A stretch of DNA of 64,000 nucleotides, taken from positions 1 through 64,000 of the forward strand of contig NZ_BMOE01000015.1 of NCBI RefSeq assembly GCF_014646915.1, read 5' to 3'. Source of the DNA: Deinococcus aquiradiocola. GTDB taxonomy: Bacteria > Deinococcota > Deinococci > Deinococcales > Deinococcaceae. Positions 7,076 through 18,469 of this stretch are shown here, in pieces. The position numbers and the translations under genes are program-made. The notes under the pieces were generated by a model. It ran no database searches. It was not told the origin of the DNA and saw only the letters and a list, made by a program, of their open reading frames with translations. Numbering within the stretch: position 1 is the stretch's first letter; every line of letters starts with the position of its first letter.

Positions 7076-8518
7076 TCAGTGGTGGCTGAAGTGCCCGAGC
7101 TGCGGGACGCGCGTCTGCCAGGGGTCGAGCGCGACGACCTCGCCGAACAGGTCGTACTCGTCGCTGTCCTCGATGATGGCCTGCACGCGGTCCCCGATCT
7201 TGACCTTCCCGGCGAAGTCCGCGGCGTACAGGTACACCTGCCCGTCGATGCCGGGGGCATCACCGGCGGTCCGGCCGATGAGGCGCGTGCCGGGCACGGT
7301 GTCGTCCTCGTCGTCGTTGTACTCGTCGATGATGACCTGCACGGTGCGGCCCACCTTGCGGGCGAGGCGTTCGGTGCTGATGCGCTGCGCGACCTCCATG
7401 AAGCGCGCGAGGCGTTCCTGCTTCACGTCCTCCGGCACGGCGCCGTCCAGGGCGTTCGCGTCCGCTTCGGGCACGTCGCTGTACGTGAAAGCACCCACGC
7501 GGTCGAGCTGCGCGGCCTCCAGGAAGTCCAGCAGTTCCTGGAATTCGGTTTCGGTCTCGCCGGGGAAGCCGACGATGAAGGTGCTGCGGATGGTGAGGTC
7601 CGGGCAGATCTCGCGCCAGCGGCGGATGGTGTCGAGCTGCTTGCCCGCGCCGGGGCGACGCATGAGCTTCAGGATGCGCGGCGACGCGTGCTGCAGCGGC
7701 ACGTCCAGGTACGGGAGGATCTTGCCGTCCCGCATGAGTTCCACGACCCGGTCGACGTGCGGGTACGGGTACACGTAGTGCATGCGGACCCACACGCCCA
7801 GCTCGCCGAGTTCACGGGCGAGGTCGGTGAGGTGCGCGGCCACCTGGCGCTCCTGGAATTCGGAGTCGCGGTGCCGGATGTCCACGCCGTACGCGGAGGT
7901 GTCCTGCGAGATCACCATGAGTTCGCGCGTGCCGCCCGCCACGAGCCGGAACGCCTCGTACAGGACGCTGCCCGCATCGCGGGACACCTGCAGGCCGCGC
8001 AGTTTCGGGATGATGCAGAAGGCGCAGCGGTGGTTGCAGCCTTCCGCGATCTTCAGGTACGCGTAGTGGCGGGGCGTGAGCTTGACCTGCGCGGTGTCGC
8101 CCAGGCCGGGAATGAGGGCCGTGAAGGGGTTCTCGTCGCGCGGGAGCAGTTCGTGCACGGCGGCCATCACGTCGTCCACGGCTTCGCTGCCGGTGATGGC
8201 GGCGACCTTGGGGTGGCGGGCGCGGATCGTTTCGGGCCGCTCGCCGAGGCAGCCGGTCACGATGACGCGGCCCGTCGCGTCGAGCGCCTCTCCGATGGCG
8301 CTGAGGGATTCCTCCACGGCGGGCGTGATGAAGCCGCAGGTGTTCACGATGACGGTGTCGGCGTCCTCGTAGCTGTCGGCCACCTGGTAGCCCTCGGCGC
8401 GCAGCTGGGTGAGGATGCGTTCGCTGTCCACCAGGGCCTTGGGGCAGCCCAGGCTGATGAATCCGACCTTCTTGATGTCCGCGCCCGCATGTTCCTGCGG
8501 CGTCAGTTGCTGTGTCAT
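7076..8518 (-). CDS. rimO: Ribosomal protein S12 methylthiotransferase RimO
   Basis: Radical-SAM methylthiotransferase of 480 residues that modifies an aspartate of ribosomal protein S12. The N-terminal UPF0004 domain has its three cluster cysteines (Cys25 in LGCPKAL, Cys61 in VNTCGF, Cys90 in GCLGE). The radical-SAM motif is CNHRCAFC (Cys161, Cys165, Cys168), and the C-terminal TRAM domain holds [18 protein letters not shown]. The S12-specific [11 protein letters not shown] signature separates it from MiaB. AGGGAG precedes the ATG. The final TGA coincides with the target-site flank of the inverted-repeat element downstream. Confidence 0.96.
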   Translation of the reverse strand: MTQQLTPQEHAGADIKKVGFISLGCPKALVDSERILTQLRAEGYQVADSYEDADTVIVNTCGFITPAVEESLSAIGEALDATGRVIVTGCLGERPETIRARHPKVAAITGSEAVDDVMAAVHELLPRDENPFTALIPGLGDTAQVKLTPRHYAYLKIAEGCNHRCAFCIIPKLRGLQVSRDAGSVLYEAFRLVAGGTRELMVISQDTSAYGVDIRHRDSEFQERQVAAHLTDLARELGELGVWVRMHYVYPYPHVDRVVELMRDGKILPYLDVPLQHASPRILKLMRRPGAGKQLDTIRRWREICPDLTIRSTFIVGFPGETETEFQELLDFLEAAQLDRVGAFTYSDVPEADANALDGAVPEDVKQERLARFMEVAQRISTERLARKVGRTVQVIIDEYNDDEDDTVPGTRLIGRTAGDAPGIDGQVYLYAADFAGKVKIGDRVQAIIEDSDEYDLFGEVVALDPWQTRVPQLGHFSHH

Positions 8519-8754
8519 GCCGTTCTCCCTGTGGTGTTGCTGGGCGTCGCCGCGAGTTCGGGGGCCGCCCTCAGCACGCGCCGCTCAGGTGCCCTGAGCA
8601 GTGTCGCGTCTCAACCGCGCATGTTAGCGCGTGAAGGCGTGATGAAGGGTGGCCCGGCAACAAAGTGAAGGGGCAGGAAGTTCGTGCGGATGCCCGGCGC
8701 TTCGTGCTCGTCCCACCCGGATTGAACGTGTGCAGGGTTCGACCGGGATCAGGA

Positions 8755-8958
8755 TCAGTTGCGGTGGTCGCGCGGCGCGGCGTGGCAGCCGATCTCGTGC
8801 GGGCCAGGCAGCAAGCCGCGCGCCGCGAGTTCCTGCAGCACGTCCCGGCAGTAGGCACGCAGCACGTCCGGGTCGGCGTCTTCGACGGTCGTGGCGTCAA
8901 GGGCATACAGGCGGGCCTGCCGGGCCAGCCAGACGTCCAGGGCCGCGTCGCTCGTCAT
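8755..8958 (-). CDS. Small hypothetical protein
   Basis: Possible protein of 67 residues with an acidic helical N-terminal half (MTSDAALDVWLARQARLYAL) and a His-rich end. It fills the gap between rimO and the cytochrome b gene on the same strand. No recognised domain. A CAGACT box eight bases before the ATG resembles the leaderless promoters elsewhere in the window. The remaining sequence between it and rimO (8519-8754) shows no other gene. Confidence 0.45.
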   Translation of the reverse strand: MTSDAALDVWLARQARLYALDATTVEDADPDVLRAYCRDVLQELAARGLLPGPHEIGCHAAPRDHRN

Positions 8959-9012
8959 GCTGTCCAGTCTGCCACACCCCGGCCGGGCGCGGTCCGGTCC
9001 GGCACAACGAAA

Positions 9013-9034
9013 CAGGGCAGCCGGAGCTGCCCTG
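9013..9034 (-). terminator. Terminator of the bc-complex operon
   Basis: Hairpin CAGGGCAG (9013-9020) / CTGCCCTG (9027-9034) with a 6-base loop just after the cytochrome b stop, followed on the minus strand by a short T-rich stretch. Confidence 0.65.
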
Positions 9035-9055
9035 CGGGAGTAATGGGTGTGGCGT

Positions 9056-10335
<1,280 letters not shown>

Positions 10336-10339
<4 letters not shown>

Positions 10340-11001
10340 GCTTTCTCAAGCTCCTTCTTCTGCGTCTCGAACTCGGCTTCGGTGATGTCGTACGGCAGGG
10401 ACTGGAAGAAGTCCTGCACGACGACCTGCCCACCGACGACCTTGATCGGCAACTGGGGGAGGCCCGCCGGGGGCGGACCGTCGGCCACTCGGCCACCTTG
10501 CGTCATGTCGTACACACCGCCGTGGCAGGGGCAGACGGCCGCTTCCTTCAGGCCCTTGGAGGGGTAGGCCTTCACTTCGACGGCGCAGCCGAGGTGCATG
10601 CACTGGCGGGAGTACACCACGATGCCCTGGTCGGTGCCCTTGATGTCGGTGGGCGCCTTGAGCTGCGCTTCGGGGAACTTGGCGATGATGAGCTGGTTGC
10701 GCGCGATGCCGCTCTTGACGACGTCGGTGCCGTTGACCTTGCCTTTCGGGAAGGCGAACACGACCTGCCCTTCCTTGATGTCGGCGAGCGCGACGGGCGC
10801 GTTGTTTTTGGCGGGGTCGGCGTACACGAGCACGTCGCCCTTGGCGGGCAGCGTCTTCTCGGGCGTGAGGGTGTTGGCGGGCTTGACGCCGCCGACGATG
10901 CTGAGCAGGCTCAGGCCGCCGATGCCGACGGTGGTGCCCATGGCCGCGTTGATGAACTTGCGGCGGGTCATTTCGGGGTCCTGACGTACGTACTTGGTCA
11001 C
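10336..11001 (-). CDS. Rieske [2Fe-2S] subunit of bc-type complex
   Basis: Rieske iron-sulfur protein of 221 residues. A twin-arginine type N-terminus ([11 protein letters not shown]) and a hydrophobic anchor precede the soluble domain. Cluster ligands are CMHLGC (Cys134, His136) and CPCHGG (Cys157, His160), with Cys139 and Cys159 forming the usual disulphide. The GTG start at 11001 is chosen because GGGAGGACCGCT immediately precedes it; an upstream in-frame extension would lack both this site and the signal layout. The gene lies between the cytochrome c and cytochrome b genes. Confidence 0.95.
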
Positions 11002-11071
11002 AGCGGTCCTCCCTTGCTGTCTGGGGTGCGTTCGGGTGTGGCGGGCCACCTTGCCCGCCACGGGTGGGGGT

Positions 11072-11944
11072 TTACCAGGGGAATTCGCCGCTGGCGTCCT
11101 CGACGACGACCTCGCCGTCCATGAAGTACTTCTTGTAGAGGCCGAGCACGAGCGCGATCAGCAGCACGACCATCGCGGCGTAGAAGCCTTCGGCGGTGAC
11201 CTGCGGGGCGACGGGCGTGGCGGCGTTCATGCCGGCGATGCTGGTGAGGATCTCGCGGACGAACAGCACGCTGAAGAGGATCACGCCGGCCATCGCAGCG
11301 ATCATCGCGGTGATGGTCATGGGGGTGCTGCGGACCTTGTGGATGCCGGGGCGCAGTTCGGCGCCTTCCGCCCAGTGGCTGTACAGGCCGATGATGCCGT
11401 ACGTGAGGAGCAGCATCACGAAGGTCACGAGGAAGATCTCGGGCAGCTTGATCTCTTCGGGCACGAAGCGCGATCGTACGCGGATGACTTCGGGGCTGAC
11501 CTTGCCGGCGCCCTCGGCGAGCGTGGCGGGCGTGACGAGGTCCTCGCTCTTGTTGCCCCAGCTGTTCAGGACGTAGTTGGCGACGGCGTACACCTCGTTG
11601 TCCTTGAGCTTGCCGCCGTTCTCGATCCCGAAGGCGGGCATGGGCGCCTTGCCTTTCAGGATGCGGGTCACGACGAGCGCGTGGTCGCCGGTGATGGCGG
11701 TGTTGGCCGCGAGTTTGGGGCCCACGCCGCCCTGACCGGCCGCGCCGTGGCAGCCCGCGCAGTTCGCTTCGTAGATCGCCTTGCCGCTGGTGGGCCACTC
11801 CTTGGCGATCACGGCACTCAGGGCCGGATCGACCGCGACCGGCTCCGGCGCGGTCTCGGTGTTGAACATGAAGAGCAAGATGATCCACATGAAGGCGGCC
11901 ACCACGATGGCCACCGCTGGCATGACTGCGTCGTTTCGTTCCAC
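11072..11944 (-). CDS. Membrane-anchored cytochrome c of bc-type complex
   Basis: Cytochrome c of 290 residues with an unusual architecture. One N-terminal helix (residues 8-27) is followed by a heme c domain with CAGCH (Cys62, Cys65, His66) and a likely Met ligand in KAPMPAFG. The C-terminal half then has three further hydrophobic helices ([40 protein letters not shown] and [15 protein letters not shown]). The heme is thus tethered by four helices. The GTG at 11944 is preceded by GAGAGGGG. A TACGCT -10 box at 12070-12075 probably starts the operon. Confidence 0.88.
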   Translation of the reverse strand: MERNDAVMPAVAIVVAAFMWIILLFMFNTETAPEPVAVDPALSAVIAKEWPTSGKAIYEANCAGCHGAAGQGGVGPKLAANTAITGDHALVVTRILKGKAPMPAFGIENGGKLKDNEVYAVANYVLNSWGNKSEDLVTPATLAEGAGKVSPEVIRVRSRFVPEEIKLPEIFLVTFVMLLLTYGIIGLYSHWAEGAELRPGIHKVRSTPMTITAMIAAMAGVILFSVLFVREILTSIAGMNAATPVAPQVTAEGFYAAMVVLLIALVLGLYKKYFMDGEVVVEDASGEFPW

Positions 11945-12069
11945 GTTTCCCCTCTCGTTTGGCCTGCTGCCCCCGGGTCTGGCCCGTTGGGCAGGTGCGC
12001 GCCTCACCCGAATGCTGACTTGAACCGAAGGCGGCGACGGGCGAAGCGTGCAGCCCTTCTGATGCGTTC

Positions 12070-12075
12070 AGCGTA
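12070..12075 (-). promoter_or_regulatory. Candidate promoter of cytochrome bc operon
   Basis: TACGCT on the minus strand, about 125 bases upstream of the cytochrome c start, with a weak TTCTGG -35 candidate 18 bases further upstream. The remainder of the 11945-12228 gap shows no gene. Confidence 0.4.
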
Positions 12076-12228
12076 CCATGCCCCGGCGGCGTGCCAGAAT
12101 CCTGCCACACCTGCCCGCAGGCGTTTTACCCGCCCGGTAACCACCCGGACATTCGGACGAGCCGGAAGGCGCAGCTCTGGCCAGTCTGATTCGTCACGTC
12201 ACACTGTAATCCCGTGTGCCGGGCGGCG

Positions 12229-13071
12229 TCAGTAAGAATGTCCCCCGAACGGCCCTCCGAGGGCGTGCAGCAGCGGCCAGATTGTAGCGGCGAGCAAGGT
12301 CACGTCCCGGTTGTCCGGATGTTCGCGCGGGTCGCTGCCGTCCACGCTCAGCACCGCCACGCTGAGCGGCCTGGGCAGCAGCAGCAGGCCCGCGTCGTGG
12401 TGCACGCCCGTCAGTTCGCCGCTCTTGGACAGCACCCGGTACAGCGGCTCGCCGTCCACGCCGCGCGGCACGTGGCGCGCCAGGATGTCCCGGAACTGCT
12501 GGCGGCCCAGGATGTCCAGCGCGAGGCGGGTGTGCGCGTCGTCCAGCAGTTCGTGCCGGTACAGGCGCGTCAGGAGCGCCGCAGTGTCGCGGGCGGTGGT
12601 GGTGTTGCGTTCCCCGCGCCGCTGCGCGTCGTTGCGCAGCTCCGGCGGAAGCTGCAGGCGGCCCACCAGCCGCGTGTCCGGCAGGGTCTGTGCCAGCCAC
12701 GCCTGCACCCGCTCCAGGCCCAGCCGGGAGATGACGAGGTTCGTGGCGGTGTTGTCGCTCACGATCACCATCAGGGTCAGCAGGTCCTCCCAGGTGGGCG
12801 TCAGGCCCGGCGAGAGTTCGTGCAGCACGCCGCTGCCCGGCACGCGGTCCTCGGCGCGCAGCGGCACGCGCTCCGCGAGCGGCACCTCGCCCTCCTGCGC
12901 GGCCAGCAGGCCCCGCACGAGCAGCGCGACCTTCACGATGCTGGCGGCAGGCAGCGCCTCGTCCGGACGTTCGGCGTGCAGCGTCTCCCCCGTCCGGGCG
13001 TCCTGTACCACCACTGCCACGCGGCCCGCGAAGCCCTGAGAGGTCAGGGCGCGCTGCACCCCGCCCATCAT
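12229..13071 (-). CDS. Class A beta-lactamase-like serine hydrolase
   Basis: Protein of 280 residues in the penicillin-recognising class A family. The catalytic motifs are SIVK (Ser44, Lys47), SDN (105-107) and KSG in LSKSGELTG, with the TTARDTA helix typical of the family. The omega-loop glutamate motif is only partly recognisable (PPELRND). No clear signal peptide is present from the ATG at 13071, so export is uncertain and the substrate may be a peptidoglycan fragment rather than a drug. The start overlaps the stop of a small Cys-containing ORF by four bases (ATGA). Confidence 0.82.
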   Translation of the reverse strand: MMGGVQRALTSQGFAGRVAVVVQDARTGETLHAERPDEALPAASIVKVALLVRGLLAAQEGEVPLAERVPLRAEDRVPGSGVLHELSPGLTPTWEDLLTLMVIVSDNTATNLVISRLGLERVQAWLAQTLPDTRLVGRLQLPPELRNDAQRRGERNTTTARDTAALLTRLYRHELLDDAHTRLALDILGRQQFRDILARHVPRGVDGEPLYRVLSKSGELTGVHHDAGLLLLPRPLSVAVLSVDGSDPREHPDNRDVTLLAATIWPLLHALGGPFGGHSY

Positions 13072-13310
13072 TCCAGGTCCGGGAGGAGGCCCGCCAGGCC
13101 CGCGAAGGGGTGCGGGGCCGCGACCGGCCTCAGGGTGCAGAACGGGACGGCGCCCTCCGGCTCCACGCGGTGCGGGCAGGTCGGGCACTCCGGGAACGCC
13201 TGATCGGTGTACGCGAGGTCCGCTTCCCCGGACGCGAGGTCCCAGGTGCGCTCGCAGCCCGCGCGGTACGTCTGGACGCCGGGCGCCGGGCGGGCCTTAC
13301 GACTGCTCAA
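13068..13310 (-). CDS. Small cysteine-containing protein
   Basis: Possible protein of 80 residues starting at TTG 13310. Cysteines occur in [20 protein letters not shown] and VPFCTLRP, which could bind a metal. It overlaps the end of the response-regulator gene by 14 bases and its stop overlaps the beta-lactamase-like start, a tight packing that supports translation as part of one operon. No family recognised. The lack of an ATG or GTG start lowers confidence. Confidence 0.5.
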   Translation of the reverse strand: MSSRKARPAPGVQTYRAGCERTWDLASGEADLAYTDQAFPECPTCPHRVEPEGAVPFCTLRPVAAPHPFAGLAGLLPDLE

Positions 13311-13947
13311 GGTTCGCGATGCCTTCGCGCAGGGCGTACAGGGCCGCCTGCGTGCGGTTGTTGAGCTGGAGCTTGTTGAAGATCTCGGACAGGCGGTTGC
13401 GGACCGTCTTCTCGGAGATGTCGAGCCGCATGGCGATGTCCTGGTTCGAGAAACCCTGCGCGAGCAGCTTCAGGATGGTCGTCTCGCGTTCGTTCAGGTC
13501 GGCGTGCTTCTCGCTGGGCAGCACCTCGCGCTTGTCGCGGAAGTCGTCGAGGACGTTCTGCGCCATTTCCGGGTCGAGGAGCGCCTCGCCGCCCGCGACG
13601 CGCCCGATGGCGTCGAGGAGCGTGGCGGCGTCCGCGTCCTTCAGGATGTACCCGCGCGCTCCGGCCTTCACGGCCTCGAACACGTAACGGTCCTGGCGGT
13701 ACATGGTGATCATGATGACCTTGGCCTGCGGGTCGATCTCCAGGATGCTCTGCGTGGCCTTCACGCCGTCGAGTTCCGGCATCTGGATGTCCATCAGGAT
13801 CACGTCGGGGTGGGTGTCGGCCGCGTACCGGATCGCTTCGCGGCCGTTGGCGGCCTCGCCGATCACGCGCATCCCTTCCGATTCCAGCAGGCTTCGTAGG
13901 CCCTGCCGGAACAGGGCGTGGTCGTCGGCGAGCAGCACACGAATCAT
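13297..13947 (-). CDS. NarL/FixJ-type response regulator
   Basis: Two-component regulator of 216 residues. The receiver domain (1-125) has the acidic pocket Asp8-Asp9, phosphoacceptor Asp53 in [11 protein letters not shown] and a conserved Lys in YILKDAD. The C-terminal LuxR-type helix-turn-helix (about 150-210) contains [20 protein letters not shown] and [17 protein letters not shown]. No sensor kinase lies beside it in the window. TACACT sits seven bases before the ATG, so the message is probably leaderless. It likely heads an operon with the next two genes. Confidence 0.93.
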   Translation of the reverse strand: MIRVLLADDHALFRQGLRSLLESEGMRVIGEAANGREAIRYAADTHPDVILMDIQMPELDGVKATQSILEIDPQAKVIMITMYRQDRYVFEAVKAGARGYILKDADAATLLDAIGRVAGGEALLDPEMAQNVLDDFRDKREVLPSEKHADLNERETTILKLLAQGFSNQDIAMRLDISEKTVRNRLSEIFNKLQLNNRTQAALYALREGIANLEQS

Positions 13948-14054
13948 GCGGGCAGTGTAGTGCCTGCGCGGGGCGGCGAGTGTCCGTCAGGTTGCCGTCC
14001 GGCGGGCGGGCGCATGCAAGGGTCGTGTCAGACCGGGCCTGTTAGACTTTCCTC

Positions 14055-14558
14055 ATGAACATTACCGTCTTCGACGCGCTGCTCGTGAGCCTGTGGGCGG
14101 CCGTGACCGCACTGGGCGCCCGGCGCGGCCTGGGCGGAGCCGTGTGGGGCGTGCTGGGGGTCGCCGCGTGCTTCCTCGTGAACCTGCTCGCCCCGAACGG
14201 CCTCGTGGGCCTCGTCGCGGCCCTGCTGCTGGGCGTGGGGGCCGTGCTGGCCGCCCGCCGACTCATCCGCGAACCGCTCACCGAGACCTGGCACCTGCTG
14301 GCGGGCGGGCTGGGCGGCTTCGCTCTGGGCGCGGTGCTGGTCGGCACGCTCGCCCTGAACTTCCCCATCCAGACGGTCGGGGACGTGCGCCGCTACCCGA
14401 GCGACACGCTGCCCGGCCCGGTCTACTACCCGCTGTACAACTCGTACATCCGTCAGTCGCTGAACACGCTGTGGGGCCCGAACGGCAACACGGCGCTGCG
14501 GGTGCTGCTCATCCCAGACCAGCAGCACCTGCCTGCCCCCGCCGCCCGCCGCCGCTGA
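14055..14558 (+). CDS. Conserved membrane protein (CvpA-like layout)
   Basis: Membrane protein of 167 residues with about four hydrophobic helices in the first 100 residues (FDALLVSLWAAVTALGARRG, AVWGVLGVAACFLVNLLA, VGLVAALLLGVGAVLAA, LLAGGLGGFALGAVLVGTLA), then a polar C-terminal tail rich in Tyr and Pro. The helix-plus-RRG pattern recalls CvpA-family proteins, but the match is weak and the function is unknown. TAGACT (14043-14048) lies six bases before the ATG, so it is probably leaderless. A terminator follows. Confidence 0.7.
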   Translation: MNITVFDALLVSLWAAVTALGARRGLGGAVWGVLGVAACFLVNLLAPNGLVGLVAALLLGVGAVLAARRLIREPLTETWHLLAGGLGGFALGAVLVGTLALNFPIQTVGDVRRYPSDTLPGPVYYPLYNSYIRQSLNTLWGPNGNTALRVLLIPDQQHLPAPAARRR

Positions 14559-14580
14559 CGGACGCGAGGCAGCACACGGG

Positions 14581-14607
14581 GAGGGCCGCCCGCAGTGAGC
14601 GGCCCTC
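14581..14607. terminator. Bidirectional terminator
   Basis: Hairpin GAGGGCCGC (14581-14589) / GCGGCCCTC (14599-14607) with a pyrimidine-rich tail CTCTCCTCATTCC on the plus strand, between convergent genes. Confidence 0.65.
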
Positions 14608-14613
14608 CTCTCC

Positions 14614-15078
14614 TCATTCCTTCCAGCCGACCCTGGTGTGCGTGCCGTCGCAGTACGGCTTGTTGCTGCTCTGCCCGCAGCGGCAGAGGGTGGCGCGCAC
14701 GTCCTGCACCTCTCCGGCGGGCGTCACGATCCGCAGGTCGCCGCGAATGCCGAGCGGCCCGTCCGGGTACGGCGTGATGCGGGTCGGCACGTCCGGCTGT
14801 TCCGGGGCGGCGCCGTCCAGCAGGACGTGCAGCGCGCCGCTCGGGCAGCGGTGCACCACGGCCTGCACCTCAAGGGCGGGCGCGTGCTGCGGCTGAATCC
14901 ACGGGCGGGCCGACACGTCGAACACCTGCGGGAGGCCCTGCACGCACACGCGCGCGTGAATGCAGCGGGCCGCGTCGTAACTCACGATCACGCCGGGCGC
15001 GGTGTACGCGCGGCCGTAGAGCATCGCCTGATCGGACACCGAACCTGGGGGTGTCGTGCCGCCGGGAGTGTGGGTCAT
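14614..15078 (-). CDS. Two-domain iron-sulfur protein (Fer4_19 + CDGSH)
   Basis: Protein of 154 residues combining a divergent monocluster ferredoxin-like domain (Fer4_19; Cys39, Cys45, Cys78 in AARCIHARVC and HRCPSGAL) with a C-terminal CDGSH iron-sulfur domain (CRCGQSSNKPYCDGTH; Cys132, Cys134, Cys143, His147). This fusion is common in bacteria and is thought to act in redox or iron handling, but its partner is unknown. It is a single gene on the minus strand ending at a shared terminator. Confidence 0.88.
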   Translation of the reverse strand: MTHTPGGTTPPGSVSDQAMLYGRAYTAPGVIVSYDAARCIHARVCVQGLPQVFDVSARPWIQPQHAPALEVQAVVHRCPSGALHVLLDGAAPEQPDVPTRITPYPDGPLGIRGDLRIVTPAGEVQDVRATLCRCGQSSNKPYCDGTHTRVGWKE

Positions 15079-15117
15079 GCCGCAGCATACTCCGCCCCGT
15101 CCCGGCCGGGCGGCGGG

Positions 15118-15555
15118 TCAGCGGTGGTACGGCTCGCCGCGGCTGATGGTGCCCGCCCGGTACAGCGCCTCGACGAGCACCACCATCGCCAGGTCGTGCG
15201 GGAGCGTCAGGCTGCCCAGCGACCAGAGGGTGTGCGCGGCGGCGCGCAGTTCGTCGGTGTGCCCGTCCGGCCCACCGATCGCGAAGGCGAGTTCGCCGGT
15301 GCCGCCCAAGCCCTGCGCGTCAATGAAGGCGCTGAGCGCCTCGCTCGTCCACTGCCGTCCGCGCGGGTCGAGCGCGATGAGGGGCGCGCGGCCCGCCGCC
15401 TTCAGGATCGCCTGGCTTTCCTTCGCGGGCGTACTGCCCGGCACGCGCGTCACCTGCAGCTTGTGGTAGTGGCGCAGGCGGAGGGCGTACTCGTCCCAGC
15501 CGGTGCGGGCGTACGCCAGCCTCGGCTCGCCGACGGTGATCAGGTGAAGCCGCAT
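15118..15555 (-). CDS. rlmH: 23S rRNA pseudouridine-1915 N3-methyltransferase RlmH
   Basis: SPOUT-family methyltransferase of 145 residues, the usual RlmH length, which methylates pseudouridine 1915 in helix 69 of 23S rRNA. Family signatures are MRLHLITVGE at the N-terminus, LDPRGRQWTSEALS, the SAM-binding knot FAIGGPDGHTDEL and the C-terminal LVEALYRAGTISRGEPYHR. The ATG at 15555 is preceded by TATGCT nine bases upstream, consistent with a leaderless message; longer in-frame extensions lack the family start. Confidence 0.95.
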   Translation of the reverse strand: MRLHLITVGEPRLAYARTGWDEYALRLRHYHKLQVTRVPGSTPAKESQAILKAAGRAPLIALDPRGRQWTSEALSAFIDAQGLGGTGELAFAIGGPDGHTDELRAAAHTLWSLGSLTLPHDLAMVVLVEALYRAGTISRGEPYHR

Positions 15556-15644
15556 ACCGGCCAGCATAGAGCACGCCCGCCCGTGCCGGACGGCCACGTC
15601 CCGCGCTGCAGCGTGCGTGCCCGCGCTCGGGCTACACTGTGCCG

Positions 15645-15680
15645 ATGTTCCGGGAACGTGCGGGCGTGGGCAAGGTATGA
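15645..15680 (+). CDS. Leaderless upstream mini-ORF (11 aa)
   Basis: Short ORF encoding MFRERAGVGKV. A TACACT box lies seven bases before its ATG, exactly the arrangement of leaderless genes here. Its TGA overlaps the ATG of the downstream membrane-protein gene (ATGA at 15677-15680), so translation of the peptide would deliver ribosomes to that start. Peptide function unknown; the coupling role is inferred. Confidence 0.4.
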   Translation: MFRERAGVGKV

Positions 15681-16093
15681 ATTACGCGGCCAGTCTGGCG
15701 GTGGTGGTGATCCTGACGTTCTTCTTCCCGCTGGCGGTGAAGGTGGGGCTGTGGTACGACGTGCCCAGGTCGCTGGTGAACACGACGCTCGGCACGCTCG
15801 TGATGTTCGTGACGGCCACCCTGGTGATCCGCAGTCAGGTGGGACGGCACCGGCGCGCGGCCGAGCAGCTGGACCTGGCGCGCGCGCAGGTGGGCGCGGA
15901 CCCCCAGAATCCGCGCGCGTACTTCCTGGGCGGCGAGCACCTCGCGACGCTGCTGCTGCGGCTGGGGCGGCGCCGGGAGGCGGCCGAGGTGATCGACCGG
16001 TACGCGAGGCTGGGCGGCGCGCGCGAATCGGAAATCGTGTCGCTGCGCGAACAGCTGCTGCAGGCAGAGCGCAGACAGAAAAGGGGCGGGTAG
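15677..16093 (+). CDS. Membrane protein with C-terminal TPR-like helices
   Basis: Protein of 138 residues. Two hydrophobic helices (SLAVVVILTFFFPLAVKVGL and TTLGTLVMFVTATLVI) precede a soluble helical tail that looks like one TPR-type repeat (AEQLDLARAQVGADPQNPRA followed by GEHLATLLLRLGRRREAAEV). No specific family is recognised. The ATG is coupled to an upstream 11-codon ORF by ATGA overlap; a longer GTG start at 15617 is possible but would sit upstream of the likely promoter. A small DUF104-like gene follows within 10 bases. Confidence 0.7.
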   Translation: MNYAASLAVVVILTFFFPLAVKVGLWYDVPRSLVNTTLGTLVMFVTATLVIRSQVGRHRRAAEQLDLARAQVGADPQNPRAYFLGGEHLATLLLRLGRRREAAEVIDRYARLGGARESEIVSLREQLLQAERRQKRGG

Positions 16094-16101
16094 AATAAGG
16101 T

Positions 16102-16317
16102 ATGCGGGCCTACAGGGGAATCATTGAGGACGGCGTGGTGGTGTTGCAGGACGGTGCCCGGCTCCCGGAGGGAACGGTGGTGACCGTCACGGTCGGGGAG
16201 GCCGAACTGCTGCGTGCCACCATCAGCAGCGCCTTCCGGGGCCAGCGGAAGGTCCGGGTGCGGCTCAAGCCGACGACGGGTCTGGTGGCGGAACGCCCGC
16301 AGCCGGAGCCCGTCTAG
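16102..16317 (+). CDS. Small DUF104/AF2212-like beta-hairpin protein
   Basis: Protein of 71 residues. The N-terminal half (RGIIEDGVVVLQDGARLPEG followed by VVTVTV) is typical of the small AF2212/DUF104-like proteins that serve as antitoxins or unknown partners. No PIN or MazF-like toxin lies next to it, so an antitoxin role is not supported. TAGAAT (16091-16096) lies five bases before the ATG, giving it a likely promoter of its own although it follows the previous stop by eight bases. Confidence 0.65.
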   Translation: MRAYRGIIEDGVVVLQDGARLPEGTVVTVTVGEAELLRATISSAFRGQRKVRVRLKPTTGLVAERPQPEPV

Positions 16318-16355
16318 GTGCGCGCGGACCGAATCGGCTCCCGGCGGGAGCGCGC

Positions 16356-17216
16356 GTGACACTGGACGCCTCACCCATTCACGTGTGGCTGGTGCCGACA
16401 CCGGTCGGGAACCTGGGCGACATCACGCTGCGCGCCATCGAGGTGCTGCGCGGCGCGGACGCCGTCGCGTGCGAGGACACGCGACGCAGCGGGCAGCTGC
16501 TCACGCACCTGGGCATCTCGCGGCCACTGGTGCGGCTGGACGCGCACACCATGAAGCGCGCGCCGGGCGTGCTGGAGCAGTACCCCAGGCTGGCGTACGT
16601 GTCCGACGCGGGCACGCCCGGCATCTCGGACCCCGGCGCGGAACTGCTGGCACTGGCGCTGGAACTGGGCGGGAAGGCGGAGGTGCTGCCGGGCCCGACG
16701 GCGTTCGTCCCGGCGCTGGTGCTGTCCGGCCTGGACGGCGGGCGCTTCACCTTCGAGGGCTTCCTGCCGCGCGGTGGGCGGGAGCGGCGCGAGCGGCTGC
16801 AGGCGGTCGCGGGGCGCCCCGAGACGACCCTCATCTACGAGAGTCCCCACCGGCTGCACGCCACGCTGGAGGAACTGGCGGAACTGTGCGGCCCGGAGCG
16901 GCGGGCGAGCGTCACGCGGGAACTCAGCAAACGGTTCGAGGAGACGGTGCGCGGCACCCTGCCTAGTCTGGCCGCGCGCTTCGCGGACGGCGTGAAGGGC
17001 GAGATCGTGATCGCGCTGCAGGGCGCTCCGGCGCAGGTGCAGGACCCCGCGGACGCGGGCCACGCGGAGGTCGCGGCGGCCCTGGCGGCAGGGGGCGGCA
17101 GCGTGCGCGACATCCGGGAGTTGTTACAGGGAAGGGGTTTGCGTAAGAATGACGCTTATGAGCTGGCCCTGCGAGCCGTCCAGGATCACGCCGCCCCCCA
17201 CGGGGACGGCGCGTGA
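16356..17216 (+). CDS. rsmI: 16S rRNA (cytidine1402-2'-O)-methyltransferase RsmI
   Basis: Tetrapyrrole-methylase-fold enzyme of 286 residues that 2'-O-methylates C1402 of 16S rRNA. Signatures are LVPTPVGNLGDITLRA near the N-terminus, VACEDTRRSGQLL, the glycine-rich YVSDAGTPGISDPG and YESPHRLHATL. The length matches the family. The start is GTG 16356, preceded by CGGGAG. pfkA begins 36 bases after the stop, and the two may share a transcript. Confidence 0.95.
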   Translation: MTLDASPIHVWLVPTPVGNLGDITLRAIEVLRGADAVACEDTRRSGQLLTHLGISRPLVRLDAHTMKRAPGVLEQYPRLAYVSDAGTPGISDPGAELLALALELGGKAEVLPGPTAFVPALVLSGLDGGRFTFEGFLPRGGRERRERLQAVAGRPETTLIYESPHRLHATLEELAELCGPERRASVTRELSKRFEETVRGTLPSLAARFADGVKGEIVIALQGAPAQVQDPADAGHAEVAAALAAGGGSVRDIRELLQGRGLRKNDAYELALRAVQDHAAPHGDGA

Positions 17217-17252
17217 CCCGCGCTGGCACGACACGGTCCAGCGGGGAGCCGC

Positions 17253-18326
<1,074 letters not shown>

Positions 18327-18370
18327 ACCGAACGATCTGACCGGAGGGCGTGTCTCGCCTCTCCCCTGCC

Positions 18371-18400
18371 GTGCCGCCCGCGAGAACGTCCGGGCGGCAC
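18371..18400 (+). terminator. Terminator after pfkA
   Basis: Hairpin GTGCCGCCCG (18371-18380) / CGGGCGGCAC (18391-18400) with a 10-base loop. No clear T tract. Confidence 0.6.
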
Positions 18401-18469
18401 GCGTCGTGTCGCCGTGCGGCGCGGCCTGCCGCCGGGAGCGGGGCAGGCGAACTGTTCTACACTCGTCTC

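Noticed and set aside
16102..16317. DUF104-like protein as half of a toxin-antitoxin pair
   Set aside because: No toxin-like gene (PIN, MazF or RelE type) is adjacent; the downstream gene is rsmI.
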